From Terricaulis sp. (lineage in GTDB: Bacteria > Pseudomonadota > Alphaproteobacteria > Caulobacterales > Aquidulcibacteraceae), in contig JANPZV010000008.1 of assembly GCA_024707365.1 (NCBI GenBank), positions 124,001 to 188,000 of the forward strand: a stretch of DNA of 64,000 bases, in the 5' to 3' direction. The notes below the pieces were generated by a model that searched no databases, was not told the origin of the DNA, and saw only the letters and a program-made list of their open reading frames with translations. Every line of letters starts with the position of its first letter. The first letter of the stretch is position 1. This document shows positions 35,418-44,922 of this stretch, one piece after another. The position numbers and the translations under genes were made by a program.

Positions 35418-36152
35418 ATGCGTTACAAACTCACCATCGAATATGACGGCGGCCCGTTTCAGGGCTGGCAGCGCTTGCCTGATCTGCCCACCGTGCAAGG
35501 CGCGCTGGAAGAAGCGCTGTTTAAGCTCACGGGTGCGCGCGGGGAGGTGTCAGGTTCAGGCCGCACCGATGCGGGCGTGCACGCGGCGGGGCAGGTGGCG
35601 CATGTCGATCTTGAAAAGCCAATGCCGCCGCAGCGCCTCTGCGATGCGCTCAACGCGCACTTGCGCCCGCACCCCATCACCGTGCTCAGCGCCGAGGAAG
35701 CCGCGCCCGATTTCCATGCGCGCTTTGACGCCGTGCGCCGCGTCTATGTGTACGAGATACTCAACCGCCGCGCCCCGCTGGCGCTCAAGCGCGGGCAGAT
35801 CTGGCGCGTGCCGCGCAAGCTCGACGCCGGCGCGATGAACGCCGCCGCGCAAACCCTGCGCGGGCAGCACGATTTCACCACTTTCCGCGATAGCCAATGC
35901 CAAGCCAAAAGCCCGGTCAAAACCCTCGATGTCGCCTGGGTGCAGGGCTATGGCGAACTCATCAGCTGCCGCTTTGAGGCGCGCAGCTTCCTGCATCGGC
36001 AGGTGCGCTCCATGGTGGGCTCGCTGGTGGAGGTGGGCGCCGGCAAGATGAGCCCGGAAGAATTCGCCGCCACGCTCGCCGCCAAAGATCGCAGCGCCTG
36101 CGGCCCGGTCGCCCCGCCTGATGGGCTCTATCTCATGCGCGTGGATTATTGA
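35418..36152 (+). CDS. truA: tRNA pseudouridine(38-40) synthase
   Basis: A 244-residue TruA that isomerises uridines 38-40 of the anticodon arm. The catalytic Asp lies in [20 protein letters not shown], and the later motifs [30 protein letters not shown] and [17 protein letters not shown] are all intact. No frameshift. ATG 35418 is fifteen bases past an inverted repeat. Confidence 0.95.
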   Translation: MRYKLTIEYDGGPFQGWQRLPDLPTVQGALEEALFKLTGARGEVSGSGRTDAGVHAAGQVAHVDLEKPMPPQRLCDALNAHLRPHPITVLSAEEAAPDFHARFDAVRRVYVYEILNRRAPLALKRGQIWRVPRKLDAGAMNAAAQTLRGQHDFTTFRDSQCQAKSPVKTLDVAWVQGYGELISCRFEARSFLHRQVRSMVGSLVEVGAGKMSPEEFAATLAAKDRSACGPVAPPDGLYLMRVDY

Positions 36153-36155
36153 CTT

Positions 36156-36183
36156 CACCCCCTCCCCTTGAGGGGAGGGGGTG
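36156..36183. repeat. 12-bp stem-loop between convergent truA and dapE
   Basis: CACCCCCTCCCC (36156-36167), loop TTGA, GGGGAGGGGGTG (36172-36183): a perfect stem three bases after the truA stop. It resembles the CTCCCC units of the composite repeats at 1862 and 53200. Lacking a T-run, it may still act as a bidirectional barrier. Confidence 0.75.
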
Positions 36184-36194
36184 CAAGACCAAGA

Positions 36195-37337
36195 TCACGC
36201 AAAATAGCGCCGCAGCACCGCCTCATACGCGCGCGCCAGCGTGCGCACGTCCTCCACCGCCACGTGCTCATCGACCATGTGCGCGGTCTCGTTGCGCAGG
36301 CCAAGCTCAGCCACCGGGCACATTTCGCGGATATAGCGCGCATCCGATGTGCCGCCCGTGGTGGAAAGCGCAGGCGCCTTGCCAAACGCTTCGGCCACCG
36401 CCGCGCAAAGCAAATCCGTAAACGGCCCAGGATCGGTGTAAAACGCCACGCTGCGCGAGGTCACGGCCAAGCTATGGCCCACGCCATAACGCGCGCCCGC
36501 CGCGCCCGCGGTTTCATCGATCCAGGCCAGCAACGCCTCCGGCGTGTGATGGGTGTTGAAGCGGATGTTGAGTTTCGCGCTGGCCTTTTGCGGGATCACG
36601 TTGTGCGCCGCGTTGCCCACGTCCACGCTTGTCACCTCAAGGTTTGACGCATCAAACCCCGGCGCGCCGTCATCAAGCGTGCGCGCTTTCAGCGCCGCCA
36701 GCGTTTCGATCATCGCCGTCACCGGATTGCGCGCGCGCTGCGGGTAGGCGACATGCCCTTGCTTGCCCTCCATGCTGATCACGACATTGAGGCTGCCGCG
36801 CCGCCCGTTCTTGATGATGTCGCCCACGTAAGCGTCGCTGGTCGGCTCGCCCACCAGGCAATGATCGATCTTTTCGCCCTCGGCTTGCAGCGCTTCCAGC
36901 ACCGCCTTGGTGCCGTCCACCGCCGGGCCTTCCTCGTCGCAGGTGAGCAGAAACGAGATCGAGCCCTTCGGCGCGCCGCCGCGCAAAAAGCTTTGCGCGC
37001 CCGCCACCATCGCCGCGATCGCGGTTTTCATATCGGCGGCGCCGCGCCCATAGATCATGCCGTCGCGGATTTGCGGATCGAACGGATCGGAGGCCCAGCC
37101 CTCGCCAGGGGGCACCACGTCCACATGCCCGGCAAAGCAAAAATTCGGCGCCGCATCCCCGAGCCGCGCATAAAGATTATCCACCGCGCCAAACTTGTAG
37201 CGCCGAATCCGGAACCCCAGCGGTTTGAGCGCCGTTTCAATCACATCAAGCGCGCCGGCCTCCACCGGCGTCACAGAGGGCGCGCGCATCAGCGCTTGAG
37301 CAAGCGGGATAGGGTCGTCCATAGTCGAAGCGTTCAT
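36195..37337 (-). CDS. dapE: succinyl-diaminopimelate desuccinylase
   Basis: A 380-residue M20-type zinc enzyme of lysine/meso-DAP synthesis. Zinc ligands lie in FCFAGHVDVVPPG and GRGAADMKTAIAAMV, the catalytic Glu pair in LTCDEEGPAVDG, and the C-terminal His in LGLRNETAHMVDEHV. TTGGTSDARYI is the usual substrate loop. Two close starts are possible, 37337 and 37322 (MDDPIPLAQA); the second matches the family N-terminus slightly better. Intact frame. Confidence 0.95.
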   Translation of the reverse strand: MNASTMDDPIPLAQALMRAPSVTPVEAGALDVIETALKPLGFRIRRYKFGAVDNLYARLGDAAPNFCFAGHVDVVPPGEGWASDPFDPQIRDGMIYGRGAADMKTAIAAMVAGAQSFLRGGAPKGSISFLLTCDEEGPAVDGTKAVLEALQAEGEKIDHCLVGEPTSDAYVGDIIKNGRRGSLNVVISMEGKQGHVAYPQRARNPVTAMIETLAALKARTLDDGAPGFDASNLEVTSVDVGNAAHNVIPQKASAKLNIRFNTHHTPEALLAWIDETAGAAGARYGVGHSLAVTSRSVAFYTDPGPFTDLLCAAVAEAFGKAPALSTTGGTSDARYIREMCPVAELGLRNETAHMVDEHVAVEDVRTLARAYEAVLRRYFA

Positions 37338-37384
37338 ACCGTCAGGGTCTAGCCGCGCTTGGAAGCCGGCAAAGGGGGAAGCCG

Positions 37385-38611
37385 ATGAACGACGCCGCGC
37401 CAGCGCCCGCCCCGGTGGCCGAGGGGCGTCGGATCAAAGGCCTTGATGTCGTGCGCGGGTTTGCCCTCTTGGGCATCCTGGCGGTCAACGCCGCCTATTT
37501 CGCCGCGCCCATGCAAGCGGCGCAAAACCCGGCCCTGGCGCCGATCGCCGTCACGCCCGATACGTTCGGCGCCTGGTTTGGCATGCACGTCTTCTTCGAG
37601 TTCAAGATGATGACGCTGTTTTCCATGCTGTTCGGCGCCAGCATCTTCATGATCGGCGGTGAGCGCGGCGATAAAGAGCGTGGCGGCGTGCTGCGTCGGC
37701 GCTTGTTTTGGCTGTTGCTGATCGGGGCGGCGCATGGCGCGCTGATCTGGTACGGCGACATTCTGTTTCCCTACGCGATCGCGGGCTTCATCGTTTTGCT
37801 CGCGCGCTCCTGGCGGCCGGCGACGCTTGCGATCGTCGGCGCGATCTTGGTTGCGCTCGCGGCGGCGCTGATGGCCGGGATTGGCGCTTCGCTCGCCTTT
37901 GCGCCGGTTGAGGCTCAAGCGGAGGTGCGCGCTGAAATGTGGGAGCCTTCGGCGGCGGAAATCGCGCGCATTGTCGCCGCCTATCAGGGCGGGCTCATCT
38001 CCGCCACCAGTGAGAATTTCGCGCTGTGGACCGGCTTTTTGGGCTATCTGGTGTTTATTCTGCCGCGCATCATCGGCTTGATGATGATCGGCATGGCGCT
38101 GTTCAAGTGGGGCTTTTTCAGCGGCAATGCGCGGCTTTGGGTTTATGTGCTGGCGATTGTCGCGGGCGGGCTTTCGCTCATCGCTGTGGCCTATCAGGCC
38201 GAAGAGAACGCAACGCGCGGCTTTGAGTTTTTGCACATGATGGGCGCTGGCCAATTGGCCAACAGCGCGCTCTCGCCGTTCATCGCGCTGCTTTACGCCA
38301 GCGTGCTTGTGCTGGTGGTGAAATTCGGCGCGCTGAAAATGCTCACCGATGCGCTCGCTGCGGTGGGGCGCATGGCCTTCACCAATTACCTCACGCAATC
38401 TTTGATCATGACCACGATCTTCTATGGCGGGCGCGGGCTTGGCCTGTATGGCGAGGTGGATCGGGTTGGCCTCTGGGCCATCGTGCTCGCCATCTGGGCG
38501 CTGCAACTGATCTGGTCCCCGCTTTGGCTGTCGCGCTTCAGCATGGGGCCGTTCGAGTGGGCGTGGCGGCGCTTGAGCTATGGCCGGCCGCTCGCTATGG
38601 CGAGGGCGTGA
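37385..38611 (+). CDS. DUF418 family membrane protein
   Basis: A 408-residue polytopic protein of the DUF418 (YeiB-like) family: RIKGLDVVRGFALLGILAVN at the start, an HVFFEFKMMTLFSMLFGAS segment, and the C-terminal DUF418 part GRMAFTNYLTQSLIMTTIFY and PFEWAWRRLSYG. About ten helices. The function of the family is not established; distant relation to acyltransferase membrane domains is proposed. Confidence 0.9.
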   Translation: MNDAAPAPAPVAEGRRIKGLDVVRGFALLGILAVNAAYFAAPMQAAQNPALAPIAVTPDTFGAWFGMHVFFEFKMMTLFSMLFGASIFMIGGERGDKERGGVLRRRLFWLLLIGAAHGALIWYGDILFPYAIAGFIVLLARSWRPATLAIVGAILVALAAALMAGIGASLAFAPVEAQAEVRAEMWEPSAAEIARIVAAYQGGLISATSENFALWTGFLGYLVFILPRIIGLMMIGMALFKWGFFSGNARLWVYVLAIVAGGLSLIAVAYQAEENATRGFEFLHMMGAGQLANSALSPFIALLYASVLVLVVKFGALKMLTDALAAVGRMAFTNYLTQSLIMTTIFYGGRGLGLYGEVDRVGLWAIVLAIWALQLIWSPLWLSRFSMGPFEWAWRRLSYGRPLAMARA

Positions 38612-38631
38612 GGGCCTTTGGAGGATTCGTG

Positions 38632-38976
38632 ATGCAGCGTTTCATCGCCGCTTTGGCGTTCGGTTTGGCCTTTGCCGGGGCGGCGCACGCCGATCCTCTC
38701 GAAAGCGCCTATGGCAACACCGTGGTGGTCACGCTCGAGAGCGGGGCCTCGCTGCGCTATCTTTACAATGCCGATAATTCCTTCACCCTGATCGCCCCCG
38801 ATGGCTCCGAGCACGCCGGAACCTGGGCGATCGAGAACAGCCAGCTCTGCATGACGAGCCAAGCGCTTGGCCGCTCCTGCACCCCGCTCGGCCCCGAGCG
38901 CAGCGTCGGCGACACCTGGCAAGCCACCGCAGGCGACGGCTCCACCGTCACCCTCACGCTGCAACGCGGGCGCTAA
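38632..38976 (+). CDS. small exported protein of unknown function
   Basis: A 114-residue protein with a signal peptide (ALAFGLAFAGAAHA, cut near residue 20). The mature domain, YGNTVVVTLESGASLRYLYN and HAGTWAIENSQLCMTSQ, resembles small beta-barrel proteins that carry two Cys (Cys77, Cys86) likely to pair. It starts twenty bases after the DUF418 stop with a GGAGGA ribosome site at 38621-38626, so it is cotranscribed. No function known. Confidence 0.65.
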   Translation: MQRFIAALAFGLAFAGAAHADPLESAYGNTVVVTLESGASLRYLYNADNSFTLIAPDGSEHAGTWAIENSQLCMTSQALGRSCTPLGPERSVGDTWQATAGDGSTVTLTLQRGR

Positions 38977-38978
38977 GC

Positions 38979-39075
38979 CTTGGACCGCCGGCGCCCTCGC
39001 CGGCAATCTCGTTCAGCTTGAACGGACAGTGCAGGTTGAAACACCGCATGCCGGCGAGGGCGCCGGCGGTCCAAG
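38979..39075. repeat. 26-bp-arm perfect inverted repeat, GGACCGCCGG family
   Basis: Arms 38979-39004 and 39050-39075 are exact reverse complements (outer CTTGGACCGCCGGCG), with a 45-base loop. It starts two bases past the 38632 gene stop and ends one base before the accD stop codon on the other strand, so it fills the whole convergent spacer. Confidence 0.9.
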
Positions 39076-39076
39076 A

Positions 39077-40069
39077 TTATTCCGCCGCTTTCGCCCGCGC
39101 CTGTTTCGGCGCGGGCTTTTTCTTGGCCGAGGCGCGCGCCGGCGCCGCCTCATCGGTGGCGTCGCCGTCGATCATGGTCAGCTCAAACGCCTCATCGCCA
39201 TCGCCCTTGGCGGCGACATGTTTGTGCATCAGCACGCTCAGCAGCGTTGAAAGCGTCGCCTTCAAATTGCGTCGATCGACCACGAGATCGACCATGCCTT
39301 TATCCAGCAGATATTCCGAACGCTGAAAGCCTTCCGGCAATTTCTGGCGGATGGTCTGTTCGATCACGCGCGGGCCGGCAAAGCCGATGAGGGCGCCGGG
39401 CTCAGCGATGTGCACATCGCCCAGCATCGCGTAGCTGGCGGTGACGCCGCCCGTGGTCGGGTCAGCCAGCACGACGATATAGGGCAGGCCCGCCTCGTGC
39501 AGATCCTGGATCGCCAGCGTCGTGCGCGGCATTTGCATGAGGGATAAAATCCCTTCCTGCATGCGCGCCCCGCCAGAGGCGGTCACCATGATCATCGCCG
39601 CTTTGCGCCTTACCGCCGCTTCCGCGGCGGCCACGAACGCCTCGCCCGCGGCCATGCCGAGCGAGCCGCCCATGAATTCAAAATCCTGCACCAGCACCAC
39701 AGCGCCCGCGCCGCCGATCTTGCCATAAGCGGCGGCCATGCAATCTTCGCGGCCCACCTTGGCGCGCGTGGCTTTCAGGCGATCGACGTATTTCTTTTCG
39801 TCTTTGAATTTCAGCGGATCGGTTGGCGCTTTCGGCAGCGCGATGTTCTGCCAGGTCGCATCATCGAACAGCAGCTTAAAGCGCGGCTCAGGCCCGATGC
39901 GCATGTGAAAGCCAGAGGGCGTCACCCAATGGGAAGCTTCCAGATCGGTGCGATACACCAGCTCGCCCGAGAGCGGGTCTTTGATCCAGAGATTGTCCGG
40001 CGTATCGCGGGTTTCTTCGGGCTTCTTCTTCGAGAGCCCAGGCCGCGCGAAATTCGACAGCCAATTCAT
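39077..40069 (-). CDS. accD: acetyl-CoA carboxylase carboxyltransferase subunit beta
   Basis: A 330-residue AccD that, with AccA, transfers CO2 from biotin to acetyl-CoA. Crotonase-fold motifs are clear: [59 protein letters not shown] and [20 protein letters not shown]. The N-terminal zinc-ribbon region ([20 protein letters not shown]) has none of the four Cys of E. coli AccD. A Lys/Ala-rich tail ends the chain. The start overlaps the trpA stop by four bases, the trpFBA-accD order common in alphaproteobacteria. Confidence 0.93.
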   Translation of the reverse strand: MNWLSNFARPGLSKKKPEETRDTPDNLWIKDPLSGELVYRTDLEASHWVTPSGFHMRIGPEPRFKLLFDDATWQNIALPKAPTDPLKFKDEKKYVDRLKATRAKVGREDCMAAAYGKIGGAGAVVLVQDFEFMGGSLGMAAGEAFVAAAEAAVRRKAAMIMVTASGGARMQEGILSLMQMPRTTLAIQDLHEAGLPYIVVLADPTTGGVTASYAMLGDVHIAEPGALIGFAGPRVIEQTIRQKLPEGFQRSEYLLDKGMVDLVVDRRNLKATLSTLLSVLMHKHVAAKGDGDEAFELTMIDGDATDEAAPARASAKKKPAPKQARAKAAE

Positions 40070-40890
40070 GCGGGTTGTCCTTCTTTTGCCCGCGCGGAGC
40101 GGGCAGCTTCGCTCAGCTCCCGCACCTTGCGCAAGACGCGTTTCGCGGCGCCTTCGCCGCCCGCCGCAATTTCATCCACAAAGGCCGAGCCGACGACCAC
40201 CGCATCGGCGGTTTCGCCAATGGCGCGCGCGGCCTCGGGCGTTCTCACCCCAAATCCAACGGCGATCGGCAAATCGGTTGCGCCTTTCAGGCGCGCCACA
40301 GCGGCGCGCACGGCCTCATGCGTGGCCGCGTTCGTACCCGTCACGCCCGCCACCGAGACATAATAGAGGAAACCGGAAGCGCCTTCGAGCACCTTGGTTA
40401 AGCGCTTTTCATCGGTCGTGGGCGTCGCCAGGCGAATGATGGAAAGATCGTGCGCCGCAAACGCCGCGCGCAGCGGGCCATCTTCCTCGGGCGGCAGATC
40501 AACAATGATCGCGCCATCGGCGCCGGCCTCGTGCATGGCTTGCGCGAACGCTTCATAGCCCATGCTTTCCACCGGATTGGCGTAGCCCATGAGGATGAGG
40601 GGGGTGTCCGCGTTCGTTGCACGAAAGCGCTTCGCCAGCTCCAGCGTTTTGCGGAGTGAGCCGCCCGCCTTGAGCGCACGCTGCGCCGCAAGCTGGATCG
40701 AAACCCCATCAGCCATCGGATCGGAAAACGGAAAGCCAAGCTCGATCACATCGGCGCCAGCGGCGGGCAGGCCCTTGAGGATTTCAAGGCAAGTTTCGTG
40801 ATCGGGATCGGACGCCATGATGTACGTCACGAGCGCTGCGCGATTGGCGGCTTTCAGCGCCGCAAAGCGGGAGGAGAGGCGGTGCGTCAT
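40066..40890 (-). CDS. trpA: tryptophan synthase alpha chain
   Basis: A 274-residue TIM-barrel enzyme that cleaves indole-3-glycerol phosphate. The catalytic Glu lies in [20 protein letters not shown] and the catalytic Asp in [26 protein letters not shown] and the phosphate-binding [10 protein letters not shown] and [10 protein letters not shown] complete the set. Intact frame. The TrpB gene lies upstream, separated by an unrelated GFA-family gene. Confidence 0.95.
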   Translation of the reverse strand: MTHRLSSRFAALKAANRAALVTYIMASDPDHETCLEILKGLPAAGADVIELGFPFSDPMADGVSIQLAAQRALKAGGSLRKTLELAKRFRATNADTPLILMGYANPVESMGYEAFAQAMHEAGADGAIIVDLPPEEDGPLRAAFAAHDLSIIRLATPTTDEKRLTKVLEGASGFLYYVSVAGVTGTNAATHEAVRAAVARLKGATDLPIAVGFGVRTPEAARAIGETADAVVVGSAFVDEIAAGGEGAAKRVLRKVRELSEAARSARAKEGQPA

Positions 40891-40895
40891 CGGCG

Positions 40896-41246
40896 TTAGT
40901 AGCTCGCCCCATCAACTTTCGTGATCGTCAGCGCATCAAGATCGATCGCCGGGATGCAGCGCACGTTCACCGCCGCCATCTTCACCCCGCCGGGGCCAAC
41001 GCCCACGCCATGGGTGGCGCAGCCGCAGCGCGCGCAGAAATGATGATCGATCACATGCTTGTTGAAGCGATAAACGCTGAGCGCGCCATCCTCGGCCTCA
41101 ACGCTCAGCGCCTCCACCGGCCCGAACGCGAGCAGATAGCCCTTGCGCCGGCAATGGCTGCAATTGCACGACATCGCGCCGTCAATCTCGGCGGCGTAGC
41201 TGATCTTCACCGCGCCGCAATGGCAGCTGCCTTGGTGCGTGGTCAT
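40896..41246 (-). CDS. GFA (glutathione-dependent formaldehyde-activating) family protein
   Basis: A 116-residue GFA/CENP-V fold protein with two zinc sites: [10 protein letters not shown] and [10 protein letters not shown], then [13 protein letters not shown]. Despite the name, most members are not proven to act on S-hydroxymethylglutathione. It lies between trpB and trpA with a four-base overlap to trpB and five bases to trpA, so it has become part of the trp operon. No role in tryptophan synthesis is known to me. Confidence 0.9.
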   Translation of the reverse strand: MTTHQGSCHCGAVKISYAAEIDGAMSCNCSHCRRKGYLLAFGPVEALSVEAEDGALSVYRFNKHVIDHHFCARCGCATHGVGVGPGGVKMAAVNVRCIPAIDLDALTITKVDGASY

Positions 41247-42458
41247 ATCTTCACCCCCAGCGCATCGGCCACGGTGAACACGTCCTTATCGCCGCGCCCG
41301 CAGAGGTTCATGATGATGAGCCCGCCCTTGCCGACCTCTTTCGCCACTTCGCCGACGCGCGCCAGCGCGTGGCTTGGCTCCAGCGCCGGCAGGATGCCTT
41401 CAAGCCGCGCGCAAAGCTTGAACGCTTCCAGCGCTTCCGCATCCGTCGCCGCGCGATATTCGGCGCGGCCGATGTCGGAGAGATACGAATGCTCGGGGCC
41501 CACGCCGGGATAATCGAGGCCAGCGGAAATCGAATGGCCTTCGAGGATTTGCCCATCCTCGTTCTGCAAAAGATAAGTGCGGTTGCCGTGCAGCACGCCG
41601 GGGCGCCCCGCCATTGATCGCGGCGCTGTGCTCAAAGCGTTCATCGATGCCGTGGCCCGCCGCTTCCACGCCGATCAGCTTCACGCCTTCATCTTCGATG
41701 AACGGATGAAAAAGCCCAATCGCGTTCGAGCCCCCGCCAATGCACGCCACCACCGCGTCGGGAAGCCGCCCTTCGCGCTCCAATATCTGCGCTCGCGCTT
41801 CGCGGCCGATCACGCTTTGAAAATCGCGCACCATCTCTGGATAGGGGTGCGGGCCAGCGGCGGTGCCGATGCAGTAGAACGTATCGGCCACATTGGTCAC
41901 CCAATCGCGCAGCGCTTCGTTCATCGCGTCTTTCAGCGTGGCCGCGCCGTTTGTCACCGCGCGCACCTCCGCGCCCAGCAGCTTCATGCGGAACACGTTC
42001 GGCTTTTGCCGCTCCACGTCCGTTGCGCCCATGAACACAACGCAGGGCAAGCCAAAGCGCGCGCACACCGTCGCCGTCGCCACGCCATGCTGGCCGGCGC
42101 CGGTTTCAGCGATGATGCGCGTCTTGCCCATGCGCTGCGCCAAGAGCACTTGGCCGAGGCAATTGTTGATCTTGTGCGCGCCGGTGTGATTGAGCTCGTC
42201 GCGTTTGAAATAGATTTTGGCGCCGCCGAAATGCGCGGTGAGGCGCTCGGCGAAATACAAAGGCGAGGGGCGGCCCACATAATGGGTCCAGAAATCCTCC
42301 ATCGTCGCCGCGAACGCGGGGTCGGCCTGCGCCGCGCGATACGCGCGCTCGAGATCGAGCACGAGCGGCATCAGCGTCTCGGCCACGAACCGCCCGCCAT
42401 ACTGGCCAAAGCGGCCCTCGGCGTCCGGCAAACCCTGCCAATTTCGGCGTACGTCCAT
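41243..42458 (-). CDS. trpB: tryptophan synthase beta chain (frameshift as sequenced)
   Basis: About 405 residues, PLP-dependent. The PLP lysine lies in [20 protein letters not shown], with [17 protein letters not shown] and the phosphate-binding [15 protein letters not shown]. The C-terminal part ([20 protein letters not shown] and [16 protein letters not shown]) is in another frame; the shift maps to the C4 run at 41606-41609 (extra G on the coding strand). Correcting it gives a normal chain. An error is very likely since the neighbouring trpA is intact. Confidence 0.92.
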
Positions 42459-42467
42459 GAGCCTGCT

Positions 42468-43098
42468 TTACGCTCGCGCTGCGGCCAGAAAGTGGGCCAC
42501 CAAAGCAGGGTGCTTTAGGCCGGGCCGGGCCTCGACGCCAGAGGACACGTCCACCAGGTCAGCGCCCGAAGCGGTAATCGCCTCCTGCACATTGCCCGGA
42601 TTGAGCCCGCCCGAGAGCATCCAGGGCCGGCCAAAGCGCCGCCCGGCCATCAGCCCCCAATCGAACGCCAGCGCGTTGCCGCCGGGCAGCTCTGCGCCAG
42701 CGGGGGGCTTGGCGTCGAACAAAAGCATGTCGGCGGCGGCCTCAAACCCCTCGACGCTGGCGAAATCCTCCGCCCGCGCCACGCCCAGCGCCTTGATCAC
42801 GCCGCGCTGCGCAAAGCCGCGCATCTCCGCCAAGCGCAGCGCGCTCTCAGCCCCATGCGCCTGAATCCAATCGGGCCGCAGCGCGCCGATCTCATGCAGC
42901 AGCGCGTCATCGGCGTTGACGGTGACGATCACCGTCTCCACCCGCCCGCGCGCGCGCCATCAGCGCCGCGAGTTGCTCACGCTGCACATGCCGCGGACTT
43001 TTTGGAAACAGCACAAACCCAACAAAGCGCGCCCCGCCCTCGATGGCGGCGTCGAGCGCCTCGGGCGTGGTGATCCCGCAGATTTTGGATTGGGCCAT
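42468..43098 (-). CDS. trpF: phosphoribosylanthranilate isomerase (frameshift as sequenced)
   Basis: About 210 residues. The N-terminus KICGITTPEALDAAIEGGAR with catalytic Cys and the FVLFPKSPRHV motif are in one frame; DWIQAHGAESA, LLFDAKPP, MLSGGLNPGNVQEAI and VDVSSGVEARPGLK (catalytic Asp, phosphate loop) in another. The change is near 42955 in a GCGCGCGCG run. First gene of trpF-trpB-GFA-trpA-accD, with nine bases to trpB. The start at 43098 is next to an inverted-repeat array. Confidence 0.9.
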
Positions 43099-43100
43099 TG

Positions 43101-43204
43101 GGGCAGGCAATAGGCAGTGGGCAGTGGGCAATGGGCAATGGGCAATGGGCAATGGGCAATGGGTTTTGAGCGTAGGGCGCATCGCCCCTATTGCCCATTG
43201 CCTT
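43101..43204. repeat. GGGCAAT tandem array forming an inverted repeat
   Basis: A 7-bp unit (GGGCAAT, with GGGCAGT variants) repeats about five times head to tail near 43126-43163, and a right arm CCCTATTGCCCATTGCC at 43187-43203 is complementary. Same unit as the repeat at 6490-6584. It lies between mscL (stop) and trpF (start), inside the likely trpF leader, and could change the distance from promoter to start if its copy number varies. Confidence 0.85.
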
Positions 43205-43208
43205 CCAC

Positions 43209-43628
43209 TCACTTCTTCAACAAATCCCTGATTTCCGTGAGCAGCTTCACGTCCGCCGGCGTTTCGGCCACAGGCGCGGGCTTGGCTTCTTCCTTGCGCT
43301 TCATCTGGTTCATGCCCTTGATGACCATGAACAGCGCCCAGGCCACGATGATGAATTTCAGCACTGCGGTGATGAAGCTGCCATAGGCGAACACCGCGCC
43401 TTGCTCTTTCGCCGCCGCCAGAGTCGTCGCCGTCACTTCGGGCGAAAGCCCGATAAAGTAGTTCGAGAAATCCAAGCCCCCAGTGGCCGCCCCGATCAGC
43501 GGCATGATGAGATCATCCACCAGCGAAGACACGATCGTGCCGAACGCCGCCCCAATCACAACGCCGACGGCGAGATCGACAACATTGCCCTTGAGGGCGA
43601 ACTCACGAAATTCACTCAGCATTGACAT
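43209..43628 (-). CDS. mscL: large-conductance mechanosensitive channel
   Basis: A 139-residue MscL that opens at high membrane tension. The first helix segment is [20 protein letters not shown], then [20 protein letters not shown], and the second membrane helix is [20 protein letters not shown]. The C-terminal helix [11 protein letters not shown] is typical. Two starts are possible, 43628 or 43622 (MLSEFREF); the latter matches most family members. Intact. Confidence 0.95.
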   Translation of the reverse strand: MSMLSEFREFALKGNVVDLAVGVVIGAAFGTIVSSLVDDLIMPLIGAATGGLDFSNYFIGLSPEVTATTLAAAKEQGAVFAYGSFITAVLKFIIVAWALFMVIKGMNQMKRKEEAKPAPVAETPADVKLLTEIRDLLKK

Positions 43629-43765
43629 GGCGGCACTCCCGCAGATTGCAATTGGCGCGCCCTGATTTGCCAGGGTTCGCAGCCATTTTCCAGCAAGCGT
43701 TGACATGCGCCCGCTTGGTTCCAAAGATCGGCGCGAGGGCTGAGGATTGAATCGGGGGCAGGGCG

Positions 43766-44793
43766 TTGAAGCTGCAAAAAATCTGGCAGGTCGTCTGGCC
43801 TGATCGCGGGCCGTTGTTTGCTGTTGTGGGCGGGGTCGTTTCGCTGCTGGGGGATTTCGCCAGCTTCCTGGCCAATATCGCCTCGCCGCAGCTCTTGATC
43901 TGGCCGGCCGTGGCGTTGGCGGGCATCCTTGCCTGGTTCTGCCTGGGCCGCGTCGGCGCCCCGAGGCCAAGACGCCCGAGGGCGAGGCCGCCGCCATCAA
44001 GTGCCGCGAGTGCGACGCTTTCCGCGTCATGCTGTTCGCCAGCGCCGGCGTCGTGCTGCTGCTGCTCGCCGGCCAAGGCACAACCGCGACCGAGCGGATC
44101 GGCGCCCAGCTTGGCCTCATCCAAGAAGATGTCAGCGCCATCCGCGAAGATACCGGCGCGATCCGCGACGTGACCTCATCGGCGGAATTGGTGCGCAACC
44201 CGCGCAGCGCCGCCGATTATTTCCGCAACGCCTGGATCTATTCTTTCGTCCGCCGCGACGCCGATGGCGCGTGGAATTCCATCCAAGAGCTTTATCGCCG
44301 CCACACGCCCAACAAGCTCGATGCGGCGGAGCTTTATTTCAACGCCGGCCGCAACGCGCTGACGCGCGATCAATTGCTGGCGGAGATGGTGCGCGTGGGC
44401 CGTGAAAAACGCGACGCCTCCATGCTCGTCATCGCTGGGCGCAACCAGGAAAGCAACGAAGCGGCCTTCGCGCTTTATGAGGAAGCGCGCGCCATCGATC
44501 CGGATTTGCCGTTCGCGTATTGGGATGTCGCGCGCGTGCAGCTGATGCAGATCGGCGGCGGCGCCTCCGCGCGCGAAAACCTCGCCACCGTGCGCGCCAC
44601 GATTGAAGGGCATGAGCGCTGGCTGGAGGTGGCGGGGCGCAAGCCGGTGGCCTCCTATTTCTATCTGCCCCAGCACCAGGCCGATTTTGAAACGCTCACG
44701 CGCGGCCAGCTCGATTCCTTCCGCCGCAACGGCGAAACCTGGGAGCGCATCGTGCAGCAGCAGGATGAAATGGAAGCGCGCCGGCGGCGGTAA
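43766..44793 (+). CDS. membrane protein with TPR-like cytoplasmic part (frameshift as sequenced)
   Basis: About 342 residues if one frame change near 43962 (CCCC run) is corrected, giving ...[22 protein letters not shown] between the two visible parts. Three hydrophobic segments (about 17-40, 45-66 and a third after CRECDAFR) are followed by a helical region of repeated pairs ([57 protein letters not shown]) that looks TPR-like. The TTG start at 43766 is uncertain. No function assigned. Confidence 0.6.
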
Positions 44794-44800
44794 ATATCTC

Positions 44801-44902
44801 CACCCATCCCCGGATGCGCGCAGCGCAGTCCGGGGCCTATAAACGCAAGCGTTTGAGGTTATAGGCCCCGGACTTGGCCTGCGGCCAATCCGGGGATGGG
44901 TG
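44801..44902. repeat. nested inverted repeat, CACCCATCCCCGGAT type
   Basis: Outer arms CACCCATCCCCGGAT (44801-44815) and ATCCGGGGATGGGTG (44888-44902); inner arms GTCCGGGGCCTATAA (44828-44842) and TTATAGGCCCCGGAC (44859-44873). Both pairs are exact. A related element with CACCCATTCCCGG arms lies at 54001-54104. Fills the convergent spacer between the membrane protein and the kinase. Confidence 0.85.
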
Positions 44903-44922
44903 ATTTGGTTTGCCCGCGCGCG

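Noticed and set aside
43126..43163. CRISPR-like repeat array
   Set aside because: The unit is seven bases, head to tail with no spacers; it is a simple tandem repeat.
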